Shown one piece after another: positions 6,698 to 15,535 of a stretch of DNA of 43,733 nucleotides. The stretch spans positions 1 through 43,733 of the forward strand of contig DHVE01000006.1 of the NCBI GenBank assembly GCA_002412495.1, written 5' to 3'. Within the stretch, counting starts at the first letter, position 1, and every line of letters begins with the position of its first letter. This DNA comes from Betaproteobacteria bacterium UBA5216 (GTDB lineage: Bacteria > Pseudomonadota > Gammaproteobacteria > Burkholderiales > SG8-41). The position numbers and the translations under genes were made by a program. A model generated the notes under the pieces. The model ran no database searches, was not told the DNA's origin, and was given only the letters and a program-made list of their open reading frames with translations.

Positions 6698-8305
6698 ATG
6701 CGCGGCAAAAAAGCAAGAAACCCCTCAACGGCATTCATTGGCGCACTCGTTTCGTGCCTGATGTTCTTTTCCTGCACCACATGGGCGCTGGATCGTGCCG
6801 CCGTGGAAAAACTCGCACTGGGCGAGGGCGAAGAGCGCATGGAAGCCATTGCCGCGCTGGTGACCGAAGGCGACCCGCGCGCGGCGGAAATCCTCGGCGC
6901 GTTGGGTGCGGGTGAGTTGCAAGTCGCCGGCAAGCGCGTGCTGATTGTCAAGGGCGCCGAGGGCATCGACGCGCTCACCGGCGAAAAACTCGTGACGCTG
7001 CCCACTGAGCGTGAAGACGTGGTGGCGAACAACCGGTTGCGCGGCGCGGTGCAGGGCGCACTGGCGGCGTTAAAGCTGGTGTCGCCGGATCGTGCAGCAC
7101 GCTTCGCGGCGGCCAAAGAATTGTCGGGTGCAGCCGATGCCACGGCGCTACCGCTGGTGAAAAAGGCGCTGGAAAAAGAAAGTGACGTGGATATTCGTAC
7201 ACTGCTTACGCATATCGCGGCATCGCTGGAACTGAAGTCGGCCGACGTCAAAACGCGGCTGGCGGCGGTGCGCACGCTGGGCTTGTCCGGCGGTGGCAAT
7301 GCCAAACCGCTGCTGCTGTCGGTACTGGAAAGCGAAACTGACGCCGACGTGCGCCTCGAGGCGCAGGCTAGCCTGAAAAAGGTTGAAGGTCGACTGGCAT
7401 GGGGCCATCGTGCCGGCCTGTTGTTTTCGGGCGTGAGTCTGGGGTCGATACTGTTGCTGGCCGCGTTGGGGCTCGCCATCACCTACGGGCTGATGGGTGT
7501 CATCAATATGGCACACGGCGAGCTGATGATGATCGGCGCCTATGCCACCTTCGTGGTGCAAAACCTCTTTAAGGCGTATCTCCCGGGCGCGTTCGATTGG
7601 TACCTGTTGTGTGCGGTGCCGGTGGCATTCTTGGTATCGGCGCTGGTGGGCATGGTGCTGGAGCGCTCGGTGATCCGTTGGTTGTACGGGCGGCCCCTGG
7701 AAACCCTGCTTGCCACCTGGGGCATCAGCCTGGTTTTGATTCAGGCGGTGCGCACCCTCTTTGGCGCGCAAAATGTACAAGTGGAAAACCCGGCATTCAT
7801 GTCGGGCGGCATCGCGCTTATGGCCAACGTGGTGCTGCCGTGGAGTCGCATCGTGATCGTGGCGTTCGCTGGCGCGGTGCTGGCGGGCGTGTGGCTGCTG
7901 TTGACGCGCACGCGGCTGGGCTTGTTTGTGCGCAGCGTGACGCAAAACCGCGCCATGGCCTCTTGCGTGGGCGTCCCTACCGCGCGCGTGGATACGCTGG
8001 CGTTCGGGCTGGGTTCGGGCATCGCGGGGCTGGCAGGCTGCGCGCTGTCGCAGATTGGCAACGTCGGGCCTGACCTCGGACAATCGTACATCGTTGATTC
8101 GTTTATGGTGGTGGTGCTGGGCGGCGTCGGGCAACTGGCGGGCACGGTGTATGCGGCGTTGGGCTTGGGCTTCGCCAACAAGCTGCTTGAATCATGGGCG
8201 GGCGCGGTGCTCGCCAAAATCGTGGTGCTGGTGATTATCATCATCTTTATTCAGAAGCGGCCACAGGGCATGTTCGCCCTCAAGGGCCGGTCGGTGGAAA
8301 CATGA
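6698..8305 (+). CDS. urtB: Urea ABC transporter permease UrtB with N-terminal HEAT-like domain
   Basis: 535 residues, far longer than a plain branched-chain-type permease of about 300. Residues 1-30 form a signal-like sequence (FIGALVSCLMFFSC). Residues 33-230 form a helical, alanine/leucine-rich periplasmic region resembling HEAT repeats (for example VKTRLAAVRTLGL and LEAQASLKKVEG). From about residue 245 comes the LivH-like permease with ITYGLMGVINMAHGELMMIG. This long form is usual for proteobacterial UrtB. The start codon abuts a terminator hairpin whose descending arm supplies the only purine-rich ribosome-binding candidate (GGAGAGG at 6681), so translation may depend on that hairpin opening; a later start (ATG at 6761) is less attractive because it loses the basic n-region. 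The TGA overlaps urtC (ATGA). Confidence 0.93.
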   Translation: MRGKKARNPSTAFIGALVSCLMFFSCTTWALDRAAVEKLALGEGEERMEAIAALVTEGDPRAAEILGALGAGELQVAGKRVLIVKGAEGIDALTGEKLVTLPTEREDVVANNRLRGAVQGALAALKLVSPDRAARFAAAKELSGAADATALPLVKKALEKESDVDIRTLLTHIAASLELKSADVKTRLAAVRTLGLSGGGNAKPLLLSVLESETDADVRLEAQASLKKVEGRLAWGHRAGLLFSGVSLGSILLLAALGLAITYGLMGVINMAHGELMMIGAYATFVVQNLFKAYLPGAFDWYLLCAVPVAFLVSALVGMVLERSVIRWLYGRPLETLLATWGISLVLIQAVRTLFGAQNVQVENPAFMSGGIALMANVVLPWSRIVIVAFAGAVLAGVWLLLTRTRLGLFVRSVTQNRAMASCVGVPTARVDTLAFGLGSGIAGLAGCALSQIGNVGPDLGQSYIVDSFMVVVLGGVGQLAGTVYAALGLGFANKLLESWAGAVLAKIVVLVIIIIFIQKRPQGMFALKGRSVET

Positions 8306-9402
8306 CCGGGCCACTGACATCGGCGTTCACGCGCCTGCATGGCGCACGTGGCTGGGCGGTGCTTGGCGTGGCAGGCTTTGTGCTGTTCGTGGTGTTCCCG
8401 GTGATGAATCTCGCCGTACCGGCCGACAGCGCGTTTCATGTGTCGGCCTACTGGATCACCCTGATCGGCAAGATCATGTGCTACGCGATCGTGGCAGTGG
8501 CGATGGATTTGATCTGGGGTTACTGCGGCATATTGTCCTTGGGGCACGGCTTGTTCTTTGCGCTGGGTGGCTACGGCATGGGCATGTACCTGATGCGCCA
8601 GATCGGGCGCGACGGGCAATACCGTTCCGAATTGCCGGACTTCATGGTGTTTCTCGACTGGAAAGCCTTGCCGTGGCACTGGTGGAACAGTGACAGCTTT
8701 TTATGGGCGCTGTTGCTGGCGCTGGCGGTGCCGGGCCTGCTGGCGTATGTGTTCGGTTATTTTGCATTTCGCTCGCGCATCAAGGGCGTGTATTTCTCGA
8801 TCATTACGCAGGCGCTGACCTTTGCCGCGATGCTGCTGTTTTTCCGCAATGAAACCGGCTTTGGCGGCAACAACGGCTTCACCGACTTCAAGCGCATCCT
8901 CGGGTATTCGATCACCACGCCCGAAACCCGCATGGCGCTGTTCACGCTCACCGGCGCCGTACTGATCGCCACCTTGCTGCTGGGGCGTTATCTGGTCACG
9001 TCCAAATTCGGCCGCGTGCTGGCGGCGATACGCGACGCGGAGCAACGCGTCATGTTCTGCGGTTACAACACACTGAACTACAAGCTTTTTATCTGGACGT
9101 TGTCGGCGGTGTTGTGCGGGCTGGCGGGCGCGCTGTATGTGACTCAGGTGGGCATCATCAACCCCGGTGAAATGTCACCGGCGAATTCGATAGAAATCGC
9201 CATCTGGGTGGCCGTCGGCGGGCGCGGCACACTGGTGGGCGCCATCGTCGGCGCCGGCGTGGTTAACGGCGCGAAAAGCTTTTTCACGCAGGCGTTTCCC
9301 GAATACTGGCTGTATGTGCTGGGGTTGTTGTTCATACTGGTGACGCTGTTCATGCCGCAGGGCATAGTCGGCTTGCTCAACAAATCGCGGAGCGCGAAAT
9401 GA
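8302..9402 (+). CDS. urtC: Urea ABC transporter permease UrtC
   Basis: 366 residues starting at the ATG that overlaps the urtB stop (ATGA). It is a LivM-type inner-membrane permease with about nine or ten hydrophobic segments. Conserved blocks include MDLIWGYCGILSLGHGLFFALGG-type sequence near residues 65-90 (the GYCGILSLGHG motif), the cytoplasmic coupling segment AAIRDAEQRVMFCGYN near residue 245 and VAVGGRGTLVGAIVGA near 305. It pairs with UrtB to form the urea channel energised by UrtD and UrtE. The end overlaps urtD by four bases. Confidence 0.95.
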   Translation: MTGPLTSAFTRLHGARGWAVLGVAGFVLFVVFPVMNLAVPADSAFHVSAYWITLIGKIMCYAIVAVAMDLIWGYCGILSLGHGLFFALGGYGMGMYLMRQIGRDGQYRSELPDFMVFLDWKALPWHWWNSDSFLWALLLALAVPGLLAYVFGYFAFRSRIKGVYFSIITQALTFAAMLLFFRNETGFGGNNGFTDFKRILGYSITTPETRMALFTLTGAVLIATLLLGRYLVTSKFGRVLAAIRDAEQRVMFCGYNTLNYKLFIWTLSAVLCGLAGALYVTQVGIINPGEMSPANSIEIAIWVAVGGRGTLVGAIVGAGVVNGAKSFFTQAFPEYWLYVLGLLFILVTLFMPQGIVGLLNKSRSAK

Positions 9403-10256
9403 CCACGGCGATGTGGCCGCCACCGGTGGAAATTCCACCGCGTCACAGGCGACAGTCCACGGACGATCCCGTATCGCATTACAGCCCTGTGCTGAAGCGG
9501 GGGCAACTCGACGCCTCGCACGGTGTGGTGCTGTATCTCGACGACATCAGCGTGAGCTTCGATGGCTTCAAGGCGTTGAACAAGCTCTCGCTCGCTATCG
9601 ACGCTGGCGAGCTACGGTGCGTGATCGGCCCCAACGGCGCGGGCAAGACCACCATGATGGATGTCATTACCGGCAAAACAAGGGCGGACAGCGGCACGGC
9701 GTTCTTTGGGCAAACTATTGATTTAAAAGAGCATTCCGAGGTTGAGATCGCGCAAGCCGGTATTGGCCGCAAGTTCCAGAAGCCGACGATTTTTGAACAT
9801 CACACGGTGTTTGAGAATCTGGAGTTGGCGATGAAGGCTGACAAACGTGTGGGGAAAACCCTGTTCGCGCGGTTGACGGGCACGGAGCGTGATCGCATCG
9901 GCGAGATGCTCGCGCAGATACGGCTGACCGACAGTGCCGGGCGCGTGGCGGGCTTGTTGTCGCACGGACAAAAGCAGTGGCTCGAAATCGGCATGCTGCT
10001 GATGCAGGAGCCGAAGCTGCTGCTGCTCGACGAGCCGGTGGCGGGCATGAGCGACGACGAAACCGAACGCACGGCGGAGTTGTTTCTCACGCTGGCCGGC
10101 AAACACTCGCTGGTGGTTGTGGAGCACGACATGGCATTCGTCGAAAAAATCGCGCGCAAAGTCACGGTGCTGCATGAAGGCAGTGTGCTCGCCGAAGGCG
10201 CCATGGACCAGGTGCAAAATGATCCGCGCGTGATCGAAGTGTACTTGGGACGTTGA
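9399..10256 (+). CDS. urtD: Urea ABC transporter ATP-binding protein UrtD
   Basis: 285 residues, LivG-type ATPase. Walker A GPNGAGKT is at residues 77-84, the signature is LSHGQKQWLEIGM near 187, Walker B is LLLLDEPVAGM near 207, and the switch His is in VVEHDMAFVE. The proline- and arginine-rich first 42 residues (MWPPPVEIPPRHRRQ) precede the normal family start at VLYLDDISVSF and show no domain; a shorter start is possible, but the ATGA overlap with urtC favours this one. It binds the inner face of UrtBC. Confidence 0.93.
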   Translation: MTTAMWPPPVEIPPRHRRQSTDDPVSHYSPVLKRGQLDASHGVVLYLDDISVSFDGFKALNKLSLAIDAGELRCVIGPNGAGKTTMMDVITGKTRADSGTAFFGQTIDLKEHSEVEIAQAGIGRKFQKPTIFEHHTVFENLELAMKADKRVGKTLFARLTGTERDRIGEMLAQIRLTDSAGRVAGLLSHGQKQWLEIGMLLMQEPKLLLLDEPVAGMSDDETERTAELFLTLAGKHSLVVVEHDMAFVEKIARKVTVLHEGSVLAEGAMDQVQNDPRVIEVYLGR

Positions 10257-10269
10257 TGAAAGCGCTGAC

Positions 10270-10962
10270 ATGCTGACGGTCAAGAACCTCAATCAGTATT
10301 ACGGCGGCAGTCACATACTGCGTGACCTGTCGTTTGAAATCCCGCCGGGCAAGGTTACCGTGCTGCTGGGCCGAAACGGTGTCGGCAAAACCACGCTGCT
10401 GAAAACCCTGATGGGGCTGGTGCCGGCCAAAAGCGGCACGGTGATGTTCGGTGCGGCGGATCTTACCAACGCGGCGCCTTATGAACGCGCGCGCGCGGGA
10501 CTGGGCTACGTGCCGCAAGGTCGCGACATTTTCCCGCGCCTAACGGTGGCTGAAAATCTCGACATGGGGCTTGCCACGCTGCCGCGCGGCGCGCGTGTGC
10601 CTGAGCGCATCCACGAGATGTTTCCCGTCCTGAAACAAATGCTGAAACGGCGCGGCGGTGATTTATCCGGCGGGCAGCAGCAGCAACTGGCGATAGGCCG
10701 CGCGCTGGCGATGAACCCGAAGCTCCTGATACTGGATGAGCCGACCGAGGGCATACAGCCGTCGATTATCAAAGACATCGAGCGCGTGATCCGCACACTG
10801 GCGGCGGGCGGCGACATGGCGATTTTGCTCTGCGAGCAGTACTACGATTTTGCGCGTTCGCTGGCCGATCAGTATCTGGTGATGGAGCGCGGCGACATCA
10901 TCGCGCGCGGCGCGGGCGCGGACATGGACAAAAACGACGTGCGCGGGCTGCTGGCGGTATGA
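10270..10962 (+). CDS. urtE: Urea ABC transporter ATP-binding protein UrtE
   Basis: 230 residues, LivF-type ATPase. It starts MLTVKNLNQYYGGSHIL, a beginning characteristic of UrtE. Walker A is GRNGVGKT at residues 34-41, the signature is LSGGQQQQLAIGRAL near 135 and Walker B is LLILDEPTEGIQPS near 155. Thirteen bases separate it from urtD and seven from ureD, so the transporter and urease genes are one transcription unit. It is the second ATPase of the heterodimeric urea transporter. Confidence 0.95.
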   Translation: MLTVKNLNQYYGGSHILRDLSFEIPPGKVTVLLGRNGVGKTTLLKTLMGLVPAKSGTVMFGAADLTNAAPYERARAGLGYVPQGRDIFPRLTVAENLDMGLATLPRGARVPERIHEMFPVLKQMLKRRGGDLSGGQQQQLAIGRALAMNPKLLILDEPTEGIQPSIIKDIERVIRTLAAGGDMAILLCEQYYDFARSLADQYLVMERGDIIARGAGADMDKNDVRGLLAV

Positions 10963-10969
10963 TCGCCCC

Positions 10970-11821
10970 ATGCAGATTACCGAACCGCCTTTCAGCGCAA
11001 CGTGGCGCGCGCGCCTTGCGCTGGAATTCGAGCGCCGTGCGGTACACGGTGTCGCGCGTACGGTGCTCGCGTCGCGGCACCACGACGGGCCGCTGGTGGT
11101 GCAAAAGGCGCTCTATCCCGAGGGCGACGCGGTTTGCCACGGCATCATCGTGCATCCGCCGGCAGGCATTGCCGGGGGCGACAGCCTTGAACTTGACGCG
11201 CGCGCCGGCGCGCGCGCGCATGCATTGCTGACCACGCCGGGCGCGGGAAAATGGTACCGGTCATCGGGGTCATGGGCGCAACAGCACAACCGCTTTACGG
11301 TAGACGACGGTGCGTGCCTGGAATATCTGCCGCAGGAGACGATTGTGTTTGACGGCGCGCTGGCGCGGCTGGATACCCAAGTGCGGCTGGGTGCGGGCGC
11401 GCGGTATCTCGGCTGGGAGGTACTGTGTTTGGGGCGCGGATCGGAAGCCCGGTTTGAGCGGGGGCAATGTCAAAGCCGCATGAGCGTGATTCGCGGTGGC
11501 AAGTTGCTGTGGATGGAACGCGGCCACATCCACGCAGGCGGGCTGCTGATAAGTTCGCCGGCGGGACTGAACGGCAAAACAGTGTGCGGCACGCTGGTGG
11601 CGGCGGCGGATAACGTGAACGAAGTCGATCTTGCCGCGTGCCGCGCGGAGCGCGCGGCGCCGGGTGTGGGCGCGGTGACGCGGCTGCCGGGTGTGCTGGT
11701 GGCGCGTTACCTCGGCGATTCCAGCGAGGCCGCCAAACATTATTTTGTGGCGTTGTGGCGCCTGCTGCGCCCGGTGGTGGCGGGGCGCGAGATGGTGACG
11801 CCGCGAATCTGGAACACGTAA
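10970..11821 (+). CDS. ureD: Urease accessory protein UreD (UreH)
   Basis: 283 residues, usual family length. Typical blocks are PLVVQKALYPEG near residue 45, the GIAGGDSLELD motif near 65, TTPGAGKWYRS near 85, the EYLPQETIVFDGA segment near 115 and the late ARYLGDSSEAA near 245. UreD scaffolds the apo-urease and, with UreF and UreG, guides nickel and carbon dioxide into the UreC active site. It begins seven bases after urtE, tying urease assembly to urea import. Confidence 0.94.
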   Translation: MQITEPPFSATWRARLALEFERRAVHGVARTVLASRHHDGPLVVQKALYPEGDAVCHGIIVHPPAGIAGGDSLELDARAGARAHALLTTPGAGKWYRSSGSWAQQHNRFTVDDGACLEYLPQETIVFDGALARLDTQVRLGAGARYLGWEVLCLGRGSEARFERGQCQSRMSVIRGGKLLWMERGHIHAGGLLISSPAGLNGKTVCGTLVAAADNVNEVDLAACRAERAAPGVGAVTRLPGVLVARYLGDSSEAAKHYFVALWRLLRPVVAGREMVTPRIWNT

Positions 11822-11842
11822 GGGAACACGCAAGGACAAACA

Positions 11843-12145
11843 ATGGAACTGACGCCCAGAGAAAAAGACAAGTTGCTGATTTTCACCGCGGGTTTGCTCG
11901 CCGAGCGGCGCCGCGCACGCGGGCTTAAGCTGAATTATGCCGAGGCCGTGGCGTTTATTTCCGCCGCGCTGATGGAAGGCGCACGGGACGGCAAATCAGT
12001 GTCGGAGCTGATGGGCTGGGGCGCCACGTTGCTGACACGGAATGATGTGATGGAAGGCGTGCCGGAGATGATTCCCGATATTCAGATTGAAGCGACGTTT
12101 CCCGACGGCACCAAGCTGGTCACGGTACATAACCCTATTGTTTAA
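11843..12145 (+). CDS. ureA: Urease gamma subunit
   Basis: 100 residues, exactly the normal size of bacterial UreA. It starts MELTPREKDKLLIFTAG and contains ERRRARGLKLNYAEAVAFI and the ending FPDGTKLVTVHNPI, all diagnostic. It is the smallest structural subunit of the (alpha-beta-gamma) urease trimer. It lies 21 bases after ureD and 29 bases before ureB. Confidence 0.97.
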   Translation: MELTPREKDKLLIFTAGLLAERRRARGLKLNYAEAVAFISAALMEGARDGKSVSELMGWGATLLTRNDVMEGVPEMIPDIQIEATFPDGTKLVTVHNPIV

Positions 12146-12174
12146 ACTGCGTTTGAATCGCAGAAAGGGCCGAA

Positions 12175-12480
12175 ATGATTCCAGGTGAAATGCAGATTGC
12201 GCCGGGCGAAATTGAACTCAACATCGGGCGCGCCACCGTGACGGTGGCGGTGACCAACCGCGGCGACCGTCCGATCCAGGTGGGCTCGCATTACCATTTT
12301 TTCGAGACCAACGAGGCCTTGGCGTTTGAGCGCAAAAAAACGCGGGGCTTTCGATTAAATATCGCGGCGGGCACGGCGGTGCGCTTCGAGCCGGGGCAAT
12401 CGCGCACGGTGGAACTGGTGGCGCTGGCCGGCGAACGCAAGGTGTTCGGGTTTGCTGGAAAGGTGATGGGAAAATTGTGA
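12175..12480 (+). CDS. ureB: Urease beta subunit
   Basis: 101 residues, starting MIPGEMQIAPGEIELNIGR with the diagnostic VGSHYHFFETN and a terminal FGFAGKVMGKL. It is the separate beta subunit usual in proteobacteria (fused to gamma in Helicobacter). It is followed by an unusual 140-base gap filled by a palindromic repeat before ureC, whereas the other urease genes here are close-packed. Confidence 0.97.
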   Translation: MIPGEMQIAPGEIELNIGRATVTVAVTNRGDRPIQVGSHYHFFETNEALAFERKKTRGFRLNIAAGTAVRFEPGQSRTVELVALAGERKVFGFAGKVMGKL

Positions 12481-12502
12481 AAAATAATGCGCAATACATC
12501 TC

Positions 12503-12585
12503 TTGTCATTCCCGTGATAGTGCGAATCCATGCGATATGCCCCATGGTGCTGCGTTATGGATTCCCGTTGTCGCGGGAATGACGA
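12503..12585. repeat. REP/dRS3-like palindromic element between ureB and ureC
   Basis: An 83-base element with terminal inverted repeats (TTGTCATTCCC at 12503-12513, GGGAATGACGA at 12575-12585) and a second inner pair (GAATCCAT and ATGGATTC). The right half contains ATTCCC-N8-GGGAAT exactly (12561-12580), the pattern called dRS3 in Neisseria; the left half (12508-12527) is the same with one mismatch. The AT-rich flanks differ from the genes. It can fold in mRNA into one long hairpin without a T tail. Confidence 0.8.
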
Positions 12586-12620
12586 GGCAAGTGTCGATGC
12601 TTATGGAAGACCGGTAAATC

Positions 12621-14318
12621 ATGAAAATCTCCCGTCAGGCCTATGCCGAAATGTTCGGCCCTACCACCGGTGACCGCGTACGATTAGCCGACACCGAACT
12701 GTGGATCGAGGTCGAAAAAGATTTCACCATCCACGGCGAAGAAGTGAAATTCGGCGGCGGCAAGGTAATCCGCGACGGCATGGGGCAAAGCCAGTTGGTG
12801 TCCGCCAAGGTCGCGGACACGGTTATCACCAACGCATTGATTATCGATCACTGGGGTATCGTTAAAGCGGACATCGGGATCAAGGCCGGTCGCATCTGGA
12901 AAATCGGCAAGGCCGGCAATCCCGACATACAGCCCGGCATCACCATACCCATCGGCGCGGGTACGGAGATCATTGCCGGTGAAGGCATGATCGTCACCGC
13001 CGGTGGCATCGACACGCACATCCATTTTATTTGCCCGCAGCAGATCGAAGAAGCGCTGATGTCGGGTGTCACCACCATGATCGGCGGCGGCACGGGGCCG
13101 GCCACAGGCACCTTCGCCACCACCTGCACACCGGGGCCGTGGCATATGCATTCCATGCTCGCTGCGGCGGATGCATTTCCGATGAATCTCGGTTTTCTCG
13201 GTAAGGGCAACGCCAGCAAACCCGCGCCGCTGAAAGAGCAAATCGAGGCGGGCGCGATTGGTCTCAAGCTGCATGAAGACTGGGGCACCACGCCTGCCGC
13301 CATCGACACCTGTTTGTCGGTGGCCGACAAAATGGATGTGCAGGTGGCGATACACAGCGACACGTTAAACGAATCGGGCTTTGTCGAAACCACCGTGGCG
13401 GCAATGAAGGGGCGCGCGATCTGCACGTTTCACACCGAGGGCGCGGGCGGCGGCCACGCGCCGGATATCATCAAGGTGTGTGGCGAGCCGAACGTGCTGC
13501 CGTCGTCCACCAACCCCACCATGCCGTACACGGTGAACACCATCGCCGAGCATCTCGACATGTTGATGGTGTGTCATCACCTCGATCCGGCGATCGCAGA
13601 GGATGTGGCGTTTGCCGAGTCGCGCATTCGCAAGGAGACCATTGCCGCCGAAGATATTTTGCATGATCTCGGCGCGTTCTCGATGATGTCGTCGGACTCG
13701 CAGGCAATGGGGCGCGTGGGCGAGGTGATTATCCGCACCTGGCAGACCGCGCACAAAATGAAAGTACAACGCGGTAGCTTGAAGGGTGATCCGAAAGAAA
13801 ACGACAACGCGCGCGTGAAGCGTTACATCGCCAAATACACCATCAACCCGGCGATAGCGCATGGCGTGTCACATGTAGTGGGTTCCATCGAGGCCGGCAA
13901 AATCGCCGACCTGGTACTGTGGAAGCCTGCATTTTTTGGCGTGAAGCCCTCGCTGATACTGAAGGGCGGCATGATCGCCGCCGCTGCCATGGGCGACCCG
14001 AATGCGTCGATACCCACCCCGCAACCGGTGCATTACCGGCCGATGTTCGGCAGCTTTGGCAAGGCGCTGCGCACGTCGCTGACGTTTGTTTCCAAGGCGG
14101 CATTGAAAAATCCGGCGATCGAGGCGCTGGGTTTGTCCAAGCCGCTCGAAGCCATACGCAACGTGCGCAAAATCGGCAAGAAGGACATGGTGCATAACGA
14201 CTGGCTGCCCAATATCGAAGTCGATGCCGAGACTTACGAAGTGCGCGCCGACGGCGAACTGTTGGTGTGCGAACCGGCGAAAGTGCTGCCGATGGCGCAA
14301 CGCTACTTTTTGTTCTGA
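12621..14318 (+). CDS. ureC: Urease alpha (catalytic) subunit
   Basis: 565 residues, normal length. All active-site residues are present, one position behind Klebsiella numbering: nickel ligands H133 and H135 (DTHIHF), the carbamylated K216 (GLKLHEDWG), H245 (AIHSDTLNESG), H271 (TFHTEGAGGGH) and D359 (MMSSDSQAMGR), plus catalytic H319 and flap C318 (MVCHHLD). It hydrolyses urea to ammonia and carbamate. The stop overlaps the ureE start by one base (TGATG). The ribosome-binding site is weak (GGAAG some 12 bases before the ATG), and a repeat element lies just upstream, so expression relative to UreAB may be altered. Confidence 0.98.
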   Translation: MKISRQAYAEMFGPTTGDRVRLADTELWIEVEKDFTIHGEEVKFGGGKVIRDGMGQSQLVSAKVADTVITNALIIDHWGIVKADIGIKAGRIWKIGKAGNPDIQPGITIPIGAGTEIIAGEGMIVTAGGIDTHIHFICPQQIEEALMSGVTTMIGGGTGPATGTFATTCTPGPWHMHSMLAAADAFPMNLGFLGKGNASKPAPLKEQIEAGAIGLKLHEDWGTTPAAIDTCLSVADKMDVQVAIHSDTLNESGFVETTVAAMKGRAICTFHTEGAGGGHAPDIIKVCGEPNVLPSSTNPTMPYTVNTIAEHLDMLMVCHHLDPAIAEDVAFAESRIRKETIAAEDILHDLGAFSMMSSDSQAMGRVGEVIIRTWQTAHKMKVQRGSLKGDPKENDNARVKRYIAKYTINPAIAHGVSHVVGSIEAGKIADLVLWKPAFFGVKPSLILKGGMIAAAAMGDPNASIPTPQPVHYRPMFGSFGKALRTSLTFVSKAALKNPAIEALGLSKPLEAIRNVRKIGKKDMVHNDWLPNIEVDAETYEVRADGELLVCEPAKVLPMAQRYFLF

Positions 14319-14827
14319 TGATCGAGATCAAAACCAAATTGACGGCTGGCGAAGCGTGCGGACATGCCGCGCAGGCGCAGTTGAAACTGCCGTTCGACCT
14401 GCGGCAAAAGAGCCGGCTGCGCACGAGGCTGACCAACAGCGAGGAGGCGTGGCTGTTGTTGCCGCGAGGTGACATTTTGCGAGGCGGCGATATGCTGCTT
14501 GCGACCGACGGGCGGTACGTGGAAGTGGTGTCGGAGCCCGAGGATGTATTGCACATCACCTGCGCGAATGCGACCGAACTCGCGCGCGCTGCGTATCACC
14601 TCGGCAATCGTCATGTGTCGGTGCAGGTGGGTGAAGGTTTTTTGCGTATCGCCGCTGATCATGTGCTGGCGGACATGCTGGAGGGGTTGGGCGCGACACT
14701 GATGCCCATGCACGTGCCGTTTGAGCCAGAAGCGGGCGCCTATGGCGCTCACGGCGCCGGCGGTCATCATCACAGCGAACCCGGTGGCCACGGCGGACGC
14801 ATACATGAGTATGTAAAAAATGTTTAA
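14318..14827 (+). CDS. ureE: Urease accessory nickel chaperone UreE
   Basis: 169 residues from the ATG overlapping the ureC stop. It has the N-terminal peptide-binding domain (LPRGDILRGGDML near residue 50) and the metal-binding domain with the conserved YHLGNRHVSVQV near residue 95 and DHVLADMLEGLGA near 115. The tail carries six or more histidines in HGAGGHHHSEPGGHGG, a nickel-storage extension like that of Klebsiella UreE. It delivers nickel to the UreDFG complex. Confidence 0.95.
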   Translation: MIEIKTKLTAGEACGHAAQAQLKLPFDLRQKSRLRTRLTNSEEAWLLLPRGDILRGGDMLLATDGRYVEVVSEPEDVLHITCANATELARAAYHLGNRHVSVQVGEGFLRIAADHVLADMLEGLGATLMPMHVPFEPEAGAYGAHGAGGHHHSEPGGHGGRIHEYVKNV

Positions 14828-14854
14828 AAACAAATATTTACAGTTGCTCCGTCC

Positions 14855-15535
14855 ATGAGCGACGCCCGCCTCGCTCGCCTGCTGCAACTTGCCAGCCCCG
14901 CGCTGCCGGTGGGCGCTTACAGCTATTCGCAAGGCCTGGAATCCGCGGTTGATGCCGGCATTGTGCATGACGCCGGCAGCGCGCAAGCGTGGATCGGCGA
15001 CGTACTCGAACTGTCGGTGGCCAATATGGAAGCGCCGGTGCTGCTGCGCTTGATGGACGCGTGGCACAATGGCGATGGGGTCGCTGTTGAAACCTGGAAC
15101 GCGCTGTTTCTCGCCAGCCGCGAATCCGCCGAGCTGCGCGCGGAGACGGTGCAGATGGGTTATTCGTTGACGCGCTTGCTGAACGAAATCGATGAACAGG
15201 ATGTGTCTTCATTCGCCCCGCTGCAAGGCATCGACGAGCCGGCTTTTCCGACCGCGTATGCCTGTGCCGTTGCGCGGTGGGACATCGAACCCCCGGCGGC
15301 GCTGATTGCTTATCTGTGGAGCTGGCTCGAAAATCAGGTGATGGCGGCGCTCAAGGCCGTGCCGCTGGGCCAGACCGACGGACAAAAAATTTTACTCGCG
15401 CTCGGCGGGCGGCTCGAAGCCATTGCGCAAGCCGCCGCCGCGCGCGCGGACAACGAGCTGGGAAATTTCGCGCCGGGATTGGCGATGCTTTCCAGCACAC
15501 ACGAAACGCAATACAGCCGGTTATTTCGCTCATGA
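14855..15535 (+). CDS. ureF: Urease accessory protein UreF
   Basis: 226 residues, all-helical family of about 225. Recognised from LLQLASPALPVGAYSYSQGLE at residues 9-29 (the family hallmark, LPVGAYSYSQGLE), QMGYSLTRLL near 98 and the C-terminal LAMLSSTHETQYSRLFRS. It acts as the gate protein of the UreDFG nickel-loading complex, modulating UreG GTPase. It starts 27 bases after ureE; its stop overlaps ureG (ATGA). Confidence 0.95.
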   Translation: MSDARLARLLQLASPALPVGAYSYSQGLESAVDAGIVHDAGSAQAWIGDVLELSVANMEAPVLLRLMDAWHNGDGVAVETWNALFLASRESAELRAETVQMGYSLTRLLNEIDEQDVSSFAPLQGIDEPAFPTAYACAVARWDIEPPAALIAYLWSWLENQVMAALKAVPLGQTDGQKILLALGGRLEAIAQAAAARADNELGNFAPGLAMLSSTHETQYSRLFRS

